This document shows positions 20,701-27,578 of a stretch of 41,538 bases of DNA, piece by piece. The DNA is taken from contig JAIRXK010000007.1 of the NCBI GenBank assembly GCA_031268315.1, positions 1 to 41,538 on the forward strand. The letters are read 5' to 3'. The notes below the pieces were generated by a model that saw only the letters and a program-made list of their open reading frames with translations, was not told the origin of the DNA and ran no database searches. Position numbers and translations under genes: made by a program. Positions within the stretch are counted from its first letter, which is position 1; each line of letters begins with the position of its first letter. The DNA is from Puniceicoccales bacterium (GTDB lineage: Bacteria; Verrucomicrobiota; Verrucomicrobiia; Opitutales; JAIRLM01).

Positions 20701-23159
20701 AAATTGCCACGTATCTCTTCGACGATATTCATGTCAACTTAAGCGATTCGGAGGAAGAGGTGTATAGAATAATTATAGATGCAGAAAGAGATTATCCTAA
20801 AAAAGTAGGAAATATTTTTTCCCATTCAAAACATCTCATTGAATATGCTATCAAAAATAAGCCGCAAGATGCGTGTCGGTTCTTTTTCTGCACTAATTAT
20901 TTTTTCAATAAATTAAATGATTCAGATCACACATATAGTGAGGATATTTGTAAAGCCATTTTAGGGGAAGAGTATAATAATCGTCCAGATTATAGATTGG
21001 TGAGGCAAGTACTAGATGGGCTTTCTGATATGAAAGTTCCCATTAAGCAAATGATTGATCAAGATCCTAATTTTATTGCAAAATTAAAGCCCCTTTATAA
21101 GTCATTTTTGGAGCAGGCGATTGAAGATGAATCCAAAATCGCGGTGATAAGTAATGGCGAAATGCTGAATTTATACGATTGTATGGTTGTAATGTATAAT
21201 ATTAATGGAAACCCCATAGCTAAAAATGCAAGTAAAGTGTGGCAATGCATTGCGAGTAAAATTAGCGGCGAGTTGCTGTGGAATAGGATGAAAGAGCATC
21301 AACTTAAATTAATAAAGATGATTACTGATAGCATTGAAATTAATAGCGGTAATGCGATTGAAATACTAAATAGCATTCTAGAATATATTTCAAGTAATGA
21401 GAATGAGTTGAAATATATAAACTCTCTGAAAATGATGGTGTTATATATTTTACATAAAGGCAATAGTGGAGATTTTTCATCCGACGCCATTAAGTTTTTG
21501 CAGAATGCAACTTCCTTAGGGAATCTTACAATATCCAGTGAGAATATGGCAAAAATACCGCTGGATGATTGGATAAAATGCATTGGGGGAAAGACTAGCA
21601 ATATTAGTAAATTATTAGTGAATGCTTTTTACAAATGTGCTTTCTCCGATACCGACGTTGAAGTGAAAGTGCTAAAAGCTTTAACGAAAAGTAAAGCATT
21701 TTGGGGCAAAATTGAAGAGATGGTCGACGACCTCAACAATAACATAGCTGAAATAAATCAAGTGCTGGATCTAGTTAGTAGCGAAATTGGTAGCAACAAT
21801 GGTGATGCCAAGAATTTAGCTGAAAAAGTAGGCGAAAAATTACTCGCTACTGGTGATTTGACCAATGGTAGAGCATTATTTAAATCACACAAAGCCGTTG
21901 CAAAGTTGGTCATAGAGCAATACGAAAAAGGGCAAAAACATTTACTTTTTTCCGATTGGTTTAATCCGTTTGATGTTAGTGAGTATGGCATTGACGGTGA
22001 TTATTTATTTTCCGGAGATCGGGAATCACTCACAATGGACGAAGATGTGACAAGTTTACAAAAGATGCTAGGTAAATGTACAGGAAATCCACTCCAATGT
22101 ATTGCATTTTTAAATATGATTTTCAAGGGGCGAAAGCAAGATTTCGATAAAATTGTTAGTGAAGAATTTATCGGTACATTTTTAGCCGCATTCGCAGAGG
22201 TGTCGGATGACAATATTTCTCAAATTTTAAATCGCATAGATAAGCAATTGCTGCGGCATCTGCTTGGAAAAGACACCGCAGGGCAGTTGCTCCTGCTAAA
22301 AAAACTCTGCTGCTACTTTTGCAATGGAGAAAATGCGCGTGGCGATGCGAAAGAGATTTATAATTTCTTCGTAGAAATAGTTAGCGATAACTCACTTAAT
22401 TCAAAACCAACTGCTGCCTTGAATTTATTCGTTGAGATGGCGAAATATGGCGATGATTCAACAGAGCGTACTGAGTTATGCTCAGCGCTGTTTAGCAAAA
22501 TAGGAAAGAATGCGATACTTCAATATGCCGTTGAGAATATTAATGAAAATAACGCCATTATCGATTACCTATTTCGTGTTCGCGGAGAGACTTCAAATGG
22601 CATATTAATGAAAATTTGCGAACACCTTTGTAGCGAAGATCATCATGACGACATAAAAGCATTAAAGGATCAACGACTGATGGTGCTGTGCATTCTCTCT
22701 AAAAATCAAACTAAGACACAATGGCTCACCGATAACAGTTGCATAATTAATGGTGAAAATATCAGCATTGATTCTCCGCTGATAAAAAATGCTCAAATCA
22801 ATAACATTGTAGATATTCCATTCTCCGAATGGCATGAAAATGTTGGAGAATTCAATGAAAATACAGAAGCGATTCTAGTGAAATGTGGATTAAAAGATAA
22901 AATTAAATTTGAGCAAGGTAAAGGAGAAGTGACGAGTGATGAAGAAGCGACATCTAGCAAATGCGTACTCATTGTCCTTGGAATTTCCGCTGCGGTAGCA
23001 ATCTTGGCGGCCATTTCCCTGCTTGTTTTCCCATTTGGCGCTGGGATTTTAGCCGCCATTGCATCGCTGGTTGGTATGATGGCCGCAAAGGTACTCATTT
23101 TCGTGCCGGGTGCCGGCCTCTTGATCGCCCTCGCTGTGGTATTTTTCGTGCGCGATTAG
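8736..23159 (+). CDS. Giant DUF3638-like SF2 NTPase protein with C-terminal membrane segments (4807 aa)
   Basis: This is one uninterrupted frame of 14.4 kb. The N-terminal 2100 residues are mostly helical with no clear family; a GQFGNC motif at about 374-379 resembles the start of some cysteine-protease-type active sites. The middle has SF2-helicase-like motifs in order: Walker A MGSGKSK (2163-2169), DEIH Walker B (2305-2308), MTGT (2643-2646), GHSVGSD (2820-2826) and an arginine-finger-like QGLTRERR (2851-2858). The set and spacing match the DUF3638/DUF3645 proteins of fungi and chlamydia-like bacteria, some database entries of which carry an unproven ubiquitin-hydrolase label. A Glu/Gln-rich linker follows (about 3057-3090), then 1600 residues of helical sequence. 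Residues 4744-4804 are two to three hydrophobic helices. The DNA is visibly A/T-richer than the housekeeping genes. Secretion into a host is inferred, not shown. Confidence 0.75.
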   Translation: MNIVDRNISPASFEYIGEIGSEGSERVARQMLAGEFVSGSNWEGLCESERLDEAGGIAVEKELLEYVGSNGLFKTEYGEAFTNASGVLEKSKKFISESVVVSKISEAIEQIAGKLRREVVTYMDAKINLLEHDDFGILKLIEDSTLDGNIKKSLCKAMKVFDEYLVEVAQRWKSQCDRGDTCSELAIQYDDKAKCLKFTAPEIREERRGGRTAYYVGSKSYSYRSGSTFNGLDRERPFEKFLVVFSREKIEQGVQHDAEAIFPSGGDQSNRRFAYIKQCASNSDLWHVQEVNFGQGKSDPKVQSTYCTLSTFGRCLVLDKNRLHHFLSDLHKIRSVNAAEQDCHQQVWDNYFCHNITLEGEDIPWDNVPFSYAGQFGNCAMRGIEGVAEVALLSQLHKISAKKESREGENETSNINKKICNTLIINCYEIVSRIGVLRNYLNKNKNKPTRDSLYLLEIAIKQLGTRMGKFKARMEKYGADAKACYLKDDFFEELTAQFKSLELSVNEHIQSDNAKRILYKQVSGDGLETLSDAEKQKYELGINAEAASSLQALHELASARESWSISLYDKKRLTNFKMIEKGDIAYVISELNEMLTMAKKPSYSRLAARKMMDIIQQLPFETLDLGTEELSAESGAKLMDTLRCCLAVIDDKHHSAFDHFFQPRPYPTDANKDLRWQLHDADMDCDQYELTQAVNAHVVTSIIMFRILSENKNFFNGKGVELLNGKTFNYMQYTNFYSSFSYYPNCQRDANIARSICTYFEKQKDKNIIFDFDKPYDGKGNITELFEENENLKIISWLAEEGNLAGHIYENYLSDQKEDYDLSKADPQKKFSLLALMCSFPQFSYVYESAGQVFSPSILTNNNSQMLNFAKNDVPIIGRVYEKYNQIGAAGHYKIYGANKAKSGGSDENTDSIALFSLFDILSGGILSNGRFALSSDGAIEYSIQPAIVYPLKVGETNTSEKLVSLNSENHIRCTSNQEVQVTRESTFQFANMDGVSEDTKIINFLYHLQSNLDICTAYGQPDDRSDLRSSNPVQKSNYFLMHFMEQMLQHPAQKKVKITDGNRSQEKFISAVEDGRPIEVSAQKNCNELIKAVDVLEEEGLNRFWEYAPTNQINVAAVAMIMHYKSLILRNIIAQKNSNALESAKLLEILKRQMEKIKGLKEATSKMGKRDINIKYFIAIMENECILNMLELSGADSEDTVCGNDMDLRYIEKIIVNSHLLKSFNAQYLPRGCLYAKNDAHMLLEPYWAKDGSVAKIIAEKLVESLGIELKEFEESGENNNTIFTSKDKRISVDILNLIVLVNGRPVTKCTKNFNDCGDVLRLFGDRQLEMSQNGNAYFFRNDHLGYVEILETPQNTKVIMCDFNEGENAKKWFYIGSDILNNENFSNYLKCIPQYFQCSDFNIFTDEEGNIRIYDSSIPGTLLYETKEIKINKIDETGEMRTKALKCLHGQNKGSFIALRKIAATSSSEALPESPFKGTQLCRIENEECIGACYNESGQIVRIYFPRLKDSNGEMVSLVPFAEESGRLSWRWSGNKDYRLCSGRNKPIFNSNGLPLKGCEGEIYNPLIAFNNYLCFESGATGNYKYLIPHGEYSHQRGLTHKYDAAFKKCQLGDSRRFWGRERVGEVSSSTNPYMLYDGAMIGNTPLGTLRLAQAFQVQGQYGRAIECLQKLSINGEIGDDEIEAFKEIINFFFMQGGQTPHSANFIFRAIGRMLQCGSSGSEMIKLIDNSDWNWAELLNVYLGGYSTYSTVDAMSINDEIFLFERLKFCLNSNALKRQARHDAMEIIQKHIAVLNEVKAQKLTSPETIQEFTKTYRNGRKIGKCSRSDLHFFMRESNVMYLNINSNLSQNPPQSEENIQLQMKECRVVESSIMKQVKKCFKIKGDGENATGDILEKPSDFSISSGSYRITNEKEDKERCHEFQEGIQAFQKEMNEGEKNQKNKMNDPFMNKDYYANVNQDDLVGFVDNLEINRKKLINTTSKLVQEIGRVLLFDEYFQKLNSGKWGEANVPDVIYNIYGYCIGGKRKRALSCIRKINPTFNAENLDYLIGVCESYIISLTTMRHINKTKAAMDAFMANRNDTTWNAAISLIRAFREPNSCDSECSEAEKHKKVVYQFSLLLEMMSQIRLRPDQIDKIYFIFSTVQSGKGDTFGILIQQLMGSGKSKALMPALILMGLCMKRKRNGNQDAHLGYPIIVSHITQLPAVIKELPPILSQLNLTVKHIDIDFANLRTLNGLRFLRKNLESIFQNRTCVPVFTSSALMALRAFFRSIKSEALDDMEGCLEEYETIMGLFKKCIGIFDEIHLTANPKEAFIVEAYSMGKRNFKHIGPQEVETVSDFMLNYLPEELRIACNSNAQSYIGSDALRAYLKVAMEKKLDAMGILKKLSPAYSNKKDEFIDFMIGVYDGKYQFPERKNSEEECEEESDEAGLDQISDIIKCILDGCKEEERQSIFALRAIASQFIPRCFLRVYNKDFGYDPNTGEVIPYANSQPSKSKFQNPWEIICYSCLSILVDGFFHRTIEDLVVEMYKAAIKAADDEGSLQDTATYAKFRKFFGSCQLHSEPLDLLEIVQHSNENKFCLSQEAVEAIQKYLMTSEGWEAKCELTRKVCIDAAIWNPKSYSTPPSTVIEDLFGGSIGMTGTMFNKNAYPPCMNVNISPQSGGLGAVCAKFIENNEHQLSRIHAVSLKDEDDRPSDGAAGLTAGKLLAQWKKNTESAIKDADGAKKVIQNLRIIVDSGSTLVSQETSCIISDIAKFIKDEELEVSHIEWFDEKAKAFVIAEVSAIASGNFSIKILNDAENQRPRDKSKIFTFLDAGHSVGSDPAMKGDGHGIMTANLNVMEMSGFLQGLTRERRYLEYFGQKMDLIIQKDVLDALGLTGENLDNFFDGKKQEALSIKIIRHLMDNTANDTIRQRAQAVEIQLKELILQAIERWLRYDTTECSCEFNLILRAHFDKFLVNEKLFSLDHWQSVQCWRQTIDGIWSAFTAELKELKATVESFRNLEEVEIPNAFIEIMTEDIKSIEKRAKASVARIPASETFLSPLLQADSTSNFAHDETVEQQKEQEQEQDVQVEIQQQQVQEEKRMDDSRLKRLQKMAAFGGSIGDDQICVSTPIFSKANDSDLEDVYRYLTNSNDGGLQSLGDHFTDIVNCLSNGSWGNDEKKVLGSPFEAFVEFFSKKSFFKSFLFSKNFLKPATFDLSIFHKSRAYADDVLIFWDENCNNIKCVFVAKNDLNELKKLIEEGKIRNCYLSTVSGTPLARHDGLKLNGKVTNFLEDVKWMSFFLNGDIAELQKNEELTYEVFDGDFKFNENYEQIQDFLMLRNGNIGECFKEINHSPVILECIMKSDILLNALADLCNVGEKVEKVSIGALRNKVFDSNEGKITGNVLKAVWKFRKKLMNDDDKLDKLIERITKQCSEDEDRHALICSILLVMKEKQIINLFFQKNKSSIGFLREICTYILREDKSSRINEVRESTMAELLCIYSNKENDSIDLDKFIEIECAAKNGVNFVKVVSSINEIDFDKIPIAQWISNNVFESESDFDEVLFLYMESGNVNKKDAVSVYKAAIDKKDRIVRFIDKLQDVKQKSVRERMNFLLQAHDVILQKNSKRIGIEVSTAIDKMISRGYDGIILHSSECLEEIHTEHEALFRHIVEFSKKKTPNELMKKLLTCDWFNVVEEVTGEKKLFTYDLVVPYVDKDIMKKIIKENINLDIFKLVTFIRESCQHAKCQVDDEDMWEMCVEIKHVDLFSFFLGRATSNFNIDYLSGNHKFVKFFIAYLAKLDAKIFFEILKKNSENDGARRNSYRYDRFIFKIIGSWSLDECIGAGIDSTALFRNMEEIGKLVNEELSRNAITNGFPCAGMGALCLLCASGMPLEDGGMIRWAFASSESKPEYMCNALKGVEINGNFPRIDIMEVLNVVKGIREDTLDYTNAEATYPFIFSYMKQEDTYPKLFFSCVKSLFSDKAHFFEILINYCNKDARGFEEIATYLFDDIHVNLSDSEEEVYRIIIDAERDYPKKVGNIFSHSKHLIEYAIKNKPQDACRFFFCTNYFFNKLNDSDHTYSEDICKAILGEEYNNRPDYRLVRQVLDGLSDMKVPIKQMIDQDPNFIAKLKPLYKSFLEQAIEDESKIAVISNGEMLNLYDCMVVMYNINGNPIAKNASKVWQCIASKISGELLWNRMKEHQLKLIKMITDSIEINSGNAIEILNSILEYISSNENELKYINSLKMMVLYILHKGNSGDFSSDAIKFLQNATSLGNLTISSENMAKIPLDDWIKCIGGKTSNISKLLVNAFYKCAFSDTDVEVKVLKALTKSKAFWGKIEEMVDDLNNNIAEINQVLDLVSSEIGSNNGDAKNLAEKVGEKLLATGDLTNGRALFKSHKAVAKLVIEQYEKGQKHLLFSDWFNPFDVSEYGIDGDYLFSGDRESLTMDEDVTSLQKMLGKCTGNPLQCIAFLNMIFKGRKQDFDKIVSEEFIGTFLAAFAEVSDDNISQILNRIDKQLLRHLLGKDTAGQLLLLKKLCCYFCNGENARGDAKEIYNFFVEIVSDNSLNSKPTAALNLFVEMAKYGDDSTERTELCSALFSKIGKNAILQYAVENINENNAIIDYLFRVRGETSNGILMKICEHLCSEDHHDDIKALKDQRLMVLCILSKNQTKTQWLTDNSCIINGENISIDSPLIKNAQINNIVDIPFSEWHENVGEFNENTEAILVKCGLKDKIKFEQGKGEVTSDEEATSSKCVLIVLGISAAVAILAAISLLVFPFGAGILAAIASLVGMMAAKVLIFVPGAGLLIALAVVFFVRD

Positions 23160-23176
23160 CCCCGGGCAAAATAGGC

Positions 23177-23196
23177 CAAGCGCCATGGGGCGCTTG
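23177..23196. terminator. Possible bidirectional hairpin between convergent genes
   Basis: A perfect 8-bp stem (CAAGCGCC / GGCGCTTG) with a 4-nt loop lies between the stop codons of the giant gene and the convergent minus-strand gene. No clear U-tract follows on either strand, so intrinsic termination is uncertain. Confidence 0.35.
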
Positions 23197-23234
23197 CTGC
23201 TAAGCCGTTGCCATCGCGATGGATAAAAAATAAC

Positions 23235-25355
23235 TCAAATTTGTTGGGAAGATTGGTCAAATGCGAGCACGTAGGGGCTATTTTTTTGATTTTTCTTTTG
23301 CTCGAGTGTGATCGTGGATGCCCGGAACAATGAATCAATTTTTTCCATAAATGCTACGATATAGTTTCCGGTTGTTGATAGTATGATCTTTGATGGGTCT
23401 ATATTCACATTCGTTTGCTGAAATTGTTGGCGTGTACTTCCCGGATCTTTGGGAGTATTTTTATCCAATTGGTCTATGAGATAATTGTGTAAAATTAGAA
23501 TGTTGGCGGCTATTTTTTTGGATTCCTCCACGAATGAAGTGCGAATGTAAATGGTAGCTGCGATATGTGCCAAATATGTGCAGCATTCTTTTGCTTCAGC
23601 TGTATTAAATGATGACTCAGTTACTAATTGAGAGATGTGATCGGAAAAATTGATGCGTCTTCCGTCGTGCATCTGTATGGGCGATGTTAAAATGGTCACT
23701 ATATGACTAAAATCAATGAATCTTAATGCCGCAATTTCATTGGCAAGTGATAATAGTACTTTTAAAAAACTCAAATGCATACTAAGCGGTTTGATTTTTA
23801 AATCGAACGTTGCATTTAATAGGAGAAGAAATCTATTCAATATTGGTTTCATGCAAACTCCGGGCTTTGGGATCAAAGTGAGTTTTTCGACGTAGGAGCA
23901 TATGGCGACATCTGCCACGGGGCATGAAGCGATTGAGGAATAGAGTTTGACTGCATCTGAATCCTTGCCATTCAGTACTCGTCTGGAAAAAAATTCGACG
24001 AGGTATTGAAGGGTTTCTTCATTGCAAAACTTCAAAAAATCCTCCATTAGGAATGAATCTGCAATGATGTGTGTGATAAAATCAATGGACGCAGGAGATG
24101 GAGATGTTCCCAGAAATATTTCCACATCAGAGAATGAATTTTTTATTATGCGGCGGGAGTTGGCGCCCATTTTTATGGCATCTGCGGCGGTGATCATCGA
24201 TGTGGCAATTGATTGAGTTTTGCGATTCGACTTGGGCCGGTGAATTTCTAAGGCAAAATAAAATGAAAATAGCAAAAATGATGCCATTGAAAACTGGCCA
24301 TGGATTTTATTTTCTTGAAAAAATATTCCCAATGTTTGTATCGCTTTTGTGCGCGCTAATTCATATGCGATGTCCTCGCATCGGCCATTGAGCAATTGGC
24401 CAAGGAAATGGTGTACTATCGTTGCGAGAAGTTTTGTTTTATAGAGATTAATGCTTTCTATCATTCTATCGCACTCGGAAATTGCATGCGATGTTGTGAA
24501 GATAATTGGGTATTTGTAGTGCGCATTGTGCTCATAGAACTGTTTTGTAATGATGAATGGCTCATATGTTAGTTTCAGTACGTGTTCCATGTCAATTGTG
24601 AATAATTCAACAAAATTGCTCATGTTCTTACTTGTTTTTATGCGGCAGAAGAGATCACTGCCGAAAAGTTTAAGGCCAATGCATGCAAATTTCAGTTTGC
24701 ACAGTATGGCATTTGGTGAAATTCTCATTTTCTGTAGCGACGTGAAAAGCGCATTGAAAAAGAGCATTTCCTGCTTAATTCCATCGTGGACAACTTGAAT
24801 TTTGTTTAAAAAAATGCTGGAAAATAATTGGCAGTATGCATCGCTTTTCCTGCAGGAATTGATGGGATATTCTAAGTTGCCGGCGTAATCATAGACGATA
24901 TCGATTAGGCCGACTAGATTATCGTAGTATATTGTTTCGGGAAAATAAAGCTCAAATATTTTATTGGGATTATCCAGCACTGCATTTAAATCGTGCAAGT
25001 AATCACTTTGATATGCCGGGCTCTCGAGTAGGCTGGCAATTGCGCTGGCAATGGCAACTTGCACATTTTCATTCCGCAAAGCTACGGCAAAATATAGCAA
25101 GTGTTTTATGTCCTTTGACTGTTTAATATCTAATAAATTACATAATATTTGAATGAGAATTGGGATGGTTGCCATCGATGAAAAGGTGGGCAAATTGCAA
25201 GTGGTTTCAGTTGGAAAAACGTTGTGTAGAAGAGTCGATTGCAGGTCCTGTGGAGTTGTAATCGCTGGAGAGAGGTCCAAGGTGCATGAGCTATACAGCA
25301 CCTCGCGAATGTCGCGCTGGATCGATTGCGCGAAAATAACATTAGAATTTTGCAT
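23235..25355 (-). CDS. Large all-helical protein of unknown function, paralogue of next gene (706 aa)
   Basis: No recognisable domain, signal peptide or membrane helix. The protein is Leu/Ile/Phe/Cys-rich and predicted all-helical from its pattern, with a polar Gln/Asn-rich C-terminal tail. It aligns by eye with the 649-aa upstream neighbour: IFAQSIQRDIREVLYSS with IFPKQIQSDLIKLFHGS, a LKLFGSDLFCRI stretch with LRIFGIKIFCNI, and PIQMHDGRRINFSDHIS with DIQVNGIHLSFMEHMS, in the same order. The start at 25355 is the only good ATG; a purine-rich AGGCAAAGGC lies upstream. The gene converges on the giant gene. Both may be effectors or scaffolds arising from a tandem duplication; function is unknown. 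Confidence 0.7.
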   Translation of the reverse strand: MQNSNVIFAQSIQRDIREVLYSSCTLDLSPAITTPQDLQSTLLHNVFPTETTCNLPTFSSMATIPILIQILCNLLDIKQSKDIKHLLYFAVALRNENVQVAIASAIASLLESPAYQSDYLHDLNAVLDNPNKIFELYFPETIYYDNLVGLIDIVYDYAGNLEYPINSCRKSDAYCQLFSSIFLNKIQVVHDGIKQEMLFFNALFTSLQKMRISPNAILCKLKFACIGLKLFGSDLFCRIKTSKNMSNFVELFTIDMEHVLKLTYEPFIITKQFYEHNAHYKYPIIFTTSHAISECDRMIESINLYKTKLLATIVHHFLGQLLNGRCEDIAYELARTKAIQTLGIFFQENKIHGQFSMASFLLFSFYFALEIHRPKSNRKTQSIATSMITAADAIKMGANSRRIIKNSFSDVEIFLGTSPSPASIDFITHIIADSFLMEDFLKFCNEETLQYLVEFFSRRVLNGKDSDAVKLYSSIASCPVADVAICSYVEKLTLIPKPGVCMKPILNRFLLLLNATFDLKIKPLSMHLSFLKVLLSLANEIAALRFIDFSHIVTILTSPIQMHDGRRINFSDHISQLVTESSFNTAEAKECCTYLAHIAATIYIRTSFVEESKKIAANILILHNYLIDQLDKNTPKDPGSTRQQFQQTNVNIDPSKIILSTTGNYIVAFMEKIDSLFRASTITLEQKKNQKNSPYVLAFDQSSQQI

Positions 25356-25435
25356 CGCTGCCTTTGCCTCGAAATGATTAATTGAGTATGAATGCTTGAA
25401 AAATACCGAATTTACAAATTTCTAGAATATTGCGC

Positions 25436-27385
25436 TTATCCATGCTCGCCATCGAAGTTTTCTCCATCGGCAATGGGCCGGTGGCGGACTTCTAGAAAAT
25501 GATTTCCCGTTGCCGTTTTGGATTGAACGGTGTCAGATTTAGTAAAAAACTGCAAAGTTTCACTGAATTTTGCGATACTTTGACGCAAGGATGATATTGT
25601 GTAAAATGCATTTCTGCATATTTTTCGCATATTATTTGCCAATGGAAATTGGACGATTGCCTTTGACATGTGTTCCATGAAACTCAAGTGAATTCCATTT
25701 ACTTGAATGTCTGATGAGAGCAAATAGGTCACATCATTGGCCTCATTTTTCCCATCCGTTTCGGGATGTTCGATGCGATAGATGAGCACGGCAATGATGC
25801 CCGCATATATCATCGGATGCGGCCGTTGGGCGGAGAGAAATCTTTCCATGAGCATGTGGAAGGCCCGAACTCCATTGGGTTGGTCGATGGAGCGACTTAA
25901 CTTGTCCATGTTGTTTACGAAATAGGAGTATGTTGCTTGGCCGGTGGCGGGGATGGAGGTAATTTGCCTGTAGATACTATCCATGAGTGGATCGTGCGAT
26001 TTCAGCATGTCATGGATAGAAAAATGAACGAGGTAGTTAGTGGTGTATTGGCCGCAAACGCTAATAAAATTCCCCAGCAGAAGTGACCGATAGAGGATGT
26101 ATAGGGTAAATTGTGTAAATATGGGAGGGTTCTCTGCCGTCAGTATGCACAGATCTAGGCAAAAAAATGCGCTTTCCAAGGCGATGCGCGAATCGGTGCA
26201 TGTGCGCAGAATCGCGGCATTTTCGACCGTATCATTGGAGAACGCGTCTTGGCTGGTGGGGTTATCCAATCCGCGAGATTCGAGAAGAAAGTAGAGTGCA
26301 AACACCAAAAATTTTCCATTTAAGCTTTGAGACTGATGATTATCATTTCGTCGAGACATCGCTTTTAATTCGGATAGGCACAGGGATTTGACGGCTTTGC
26401 CGGCCTTGCCAGTGGTTGAAATTTCATCCAGTTGCTGTAAAAATTCCACTATTATTTTGACATTGATCTTGGCCTTAGATTCGTCGAGACTTCTACTCCT
26501 ATGGTTTACTTTCCAAAATTCCTTGGGCGATGGCATGGGGAAAGAAGTTTTGTCGAATGGCGAATTTGCTGCATCAGGCTTGGGAATGTCATGTGTGTAA
26601 AATATGAGCGGCAATGTTTTTTTGAGGGTGAGCAGGTCGAAATTTGCCACACCGCATTGGCCGTCACTGGCTTTTGCGTCGTTGGAAATGTTGCAGAAAA
26701 TTTTAATGCCGAAAATTCTAAGGCAGACATATGCGAGCATTAGGTGCCGCAGTGAGTTCTCATTGGAAGGTGTTGCAGTGTGCAGTGACTCGGAAAGCGC
26801 ATCAAAAAATCGCACCACACGCTCTCCTTTTTTGTCTTTTTTGATCACAATTTCCTGCGAAAAAATGTCTAAAAATATGCGACGGCATGAATCATTGTGT
26901 GGAGCAGCATTCATGGTGTGCGTGCGAAGATATGCGTAGAAAAAGTTAATCAGGCAGTGCAAATTTTTAGAGTTGGTTTCGGCGGAAAAGTATTGGTGAA
27001 ATAGCCCGATGTGCGCCGCATTGGAGCTAAGAATAGTTTCTAAACGAGACGGAAGATAACGATTCCAATTGTCATTGCTGATAAATTGGAGATATGTTTC
27101 GGTGAAAATATTTTGGATGCATTCATTCTGTACGATCAATATGAAGCGGAATAGTTGAGTGGAGTCCGCCAAAGAATTCATGAGAGCAATTAGGCCCGGC
27201 ATTTTTTCAGTTTCACAGGGCGTGGTTAGGTCTTGGTCATTGGGGTCCAGACTGAAAAAGTTTTGGCTGAACAGCATGTTTAAAAGATCCGTCGAAGATG
27301 CGATTTGCATCGCATCCTTGCTGCCGTGAAACAATTTAATGAGGTCCGATTGGATCTGCTTTGGAAAAATAGTGTCCGTATTCAT
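25436..27385 (-). CDS. Large all-helical protein of unknown function, paralogue of the 706-aa gene (649 aa)
   Basis: No family recognised. It is mainly helical, has no signal peptide, and shares ordered blocks with the gene at 23235-25355 (N-terminal IQxDL, central LRIFGIKIFC, C-terminal SFMEHMS). It differs in a mid-protein polar insert with many Ser/Lys residues and in a short charged C-terminus. The open frame begins at a TTG (27442), but residues 1-19 there are hydrophobic and not shared with the paralogue, whose N-terminus aligns with MNTDTIFPKQIQ. I therefore place the start at the ATG at 27385. No Shine-Dalgarno is visible. The two genes are 80 nt apart and may be co-transcribed. Confidence 0.65.
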   Translation of the reverse strand: MNTDTIFPKQIQSDLIKLFHGSKDAMQIASSTDLLNMLFSQNFFSLDPNDQDLTTPCETEKMPGLIALMNSLADSTQLFRFILIVQNECIQNIFTETYLQFISNDNWNRYLPSRLETILSSNAAHIGLFHQYFSAETNSKNLHCLINFFYAYLRTHTMNAAPHNDSCRRIFLDIFSQEIVIKKDKKGERVVRFFDALSESLHTATPSNENSLRHLMLAYVCLRIFGIKIFCNISNDAKASDGQCGVANFDLLTLKKTLPLIFYTHDIPKPDAANSPFDKTSFPMPSPKEFWKVNHRSRSLDESKAKINVKIIVEFLQQLDEISTTGKAGKAVKSLCLSELKAMSRRNDNHQSQSLNGKFLVFALYFLLESRGLDNPTSQDAFSNDTVENAAILRTCTDSRIALESAFFCLDLCILTAENPPIFTQFTLYILYRSLLLGNFISVCGQYTTNYLVHFSIHDMLKSHDPLMDSIYRQITSIPATGQATYSYFVNNMDKLSRSIDQPNGVRAFHMLMERFLSAQRPHPMIYAGIIAVLIYRIEHPETDGKNEANDVTYLLSSDIQVNGIHLSFMEHMSKAIVQFPLANNMRKICRNAFYTISSLRQSIAKFSETLQFFTKSDTVQSKTATGNHFLEVRHRPIADGENFDGEHG

Positions 27386-27399
27386 GGGAAGAGGTGGCA

Positions 27400-27427
27400 T
27401 GCATAGCAGAAAATAAAAAATTTGCAA
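27400..27427 (-). promoter_or_regulatory. Weak promoter-like element before the 649-aa gene
   Basis: On the minus strand TTGCAA (27422-27427), a 16-nt spacer and an extended -10-like TGCTATGCA (hexamer 27400-27405) end 14 nt before the ATG at 27385. This would give a very short leader without a Shine-Dalgarno. Confidence 0.3.
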
Positions 27428-27578
27428 GCCTTTTTTTACCAATCATTTACAACGCGCGATGGCCCGGCCAGATCCCCGGGAGACAGGGATATTTTCCACG
27501 GCAAAGGGATTCAATGGCGGGCATTTTTCGAGGAATGGCCAAATTGACGAGTTTATATCGGGTTAATCATGGCGAACT

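Noticed and set aside
8736-23159. Possibility that the giant frame is an assembly artefact or several genes
   Set aside because: The frame is continuous over 14.4 kb with uniform composition, ordered NTPase motifs and a sensible C-terminus; opposite-strand frames are short and scattered.
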